Source of the DNA: Micropterus salmoides | Lineage: Eukaryota; Chordata; Actinopteri; Centrarchiformes; Centrarchidae | Direction: 5' to 3' | DNA length: 64,000 nt | Assembly (NCBI RefSeq): GCF_014851395.1 | Contig: NW_024040485.1 | Location: 20,605,118-20,669,117, forward strand | In this document: piece by piece, positions 63,763 through 64,000 of the stretch | Layout: each line of letters opens with the position of its first letter | Position numbering within the stretch: the first letter of the stretch is position 1 | The notes under the pieces: generated by a model | Told to the model about the DNA's origin: nothing | Databases searched by the model: none | The model's input: the letters and a program-made list of their open reading frames with translations, nothing else | Translations under genes and position numbers: made by a program

Positions 63763-64000
63763 ACAGGTAATAATTGACTAACCCATTAACGTGCTCCTAT
63801 TGGCATAACTGGATTTATGTTCATCTTATTGTGTAGCACAATAGCGAAGCCACATGATGGAGCCACATATGTGCACTGTATATCCTGGTAGTTTCTCAAA
63901 ACCAAGAATGCAAAGAACAGACTTTCTTGCTGATCGTTCTTGGAAGAATGAACTTGCAATGTCACAAGCACACAGAATGCTGTTGACAGTTTAAGACGAT

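Larger units (their letters stand above)
62195..64000 (+). other. clstn2 intron after exon J (partial)
   Basis: 1.8 kb of non-coding DNA to the window end, with the long GT repeat and a reversed SINE. No further calsyntenin exon is recognisable. Confidence 0.8.

Overview
This is a gene-poor, repeat-rich stretch of a ray-finned (teleost) fish genome. The evidence is widely spaced exons with GT/AG splice sites, long CA/GT microsatellites, and families typical of teleosts: Tc1-like transposons, BEL/Pao retrotransposons, hAT and Harbinger non-autonomous elements, an L2-like LINE and tRNA-derived SINEs. There is no prokaryotic gene organisation, CRISPR array or operon.

The only host gene I can support is a calsyntenin on the + strand, best matched to calsyntenin-2 (clstn2; a/b paralogue not resolved). 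Ten consecutive internal coding exons lie between 21789 and 62194. They total 1,600 nt (about 533 residues), and every junction keeps the reading frame. They encode part of cadherin repeat 1, cadherin repeat 2, the linker, the LNS/laminin-G-like domain and the start of the following ectodomain. The first exons (signal peptide, start of cadherin 1) and the last ones (rest of the ectodomain, transmembrane segment, cytoplasmic tail) lie outside the window or were not found.

Layout: 1-9336 is a young, rearranged block of mobile DNA. A BEL/Pao element with a duplicated integrase-tail plus LTR segment lies between two almost identical copies of a degenerate Tc1-like transposon exactly 8,007 bp apart. 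9339-21788 is non-coding, with a large CA repeat and a 1.47-kb inverted-repeat element. 21789-37928 holds seven exons (A-G), an 8-bp-TSD MITE and a 1.76-kb element with very long inverted repeats. 37929-54444 is a 16.5-kb intron with several nested transposons. 54445-62194 holds the last three exons (H-J) and a nearly complete Tc1-like element in the intron between H and I. 62195-64000 is intron with a long GT repeat and a SINE.

Most of the interest is in transposon nesting and target-site duplications that can be read directly, in the duplicated 8-kb block (real duplication or assembly problem), and in a candidate alternative terminal exon near 27.6 kb that could produce a truncated, secreted calsyntenin. 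I found no convincing new multi-gene system.
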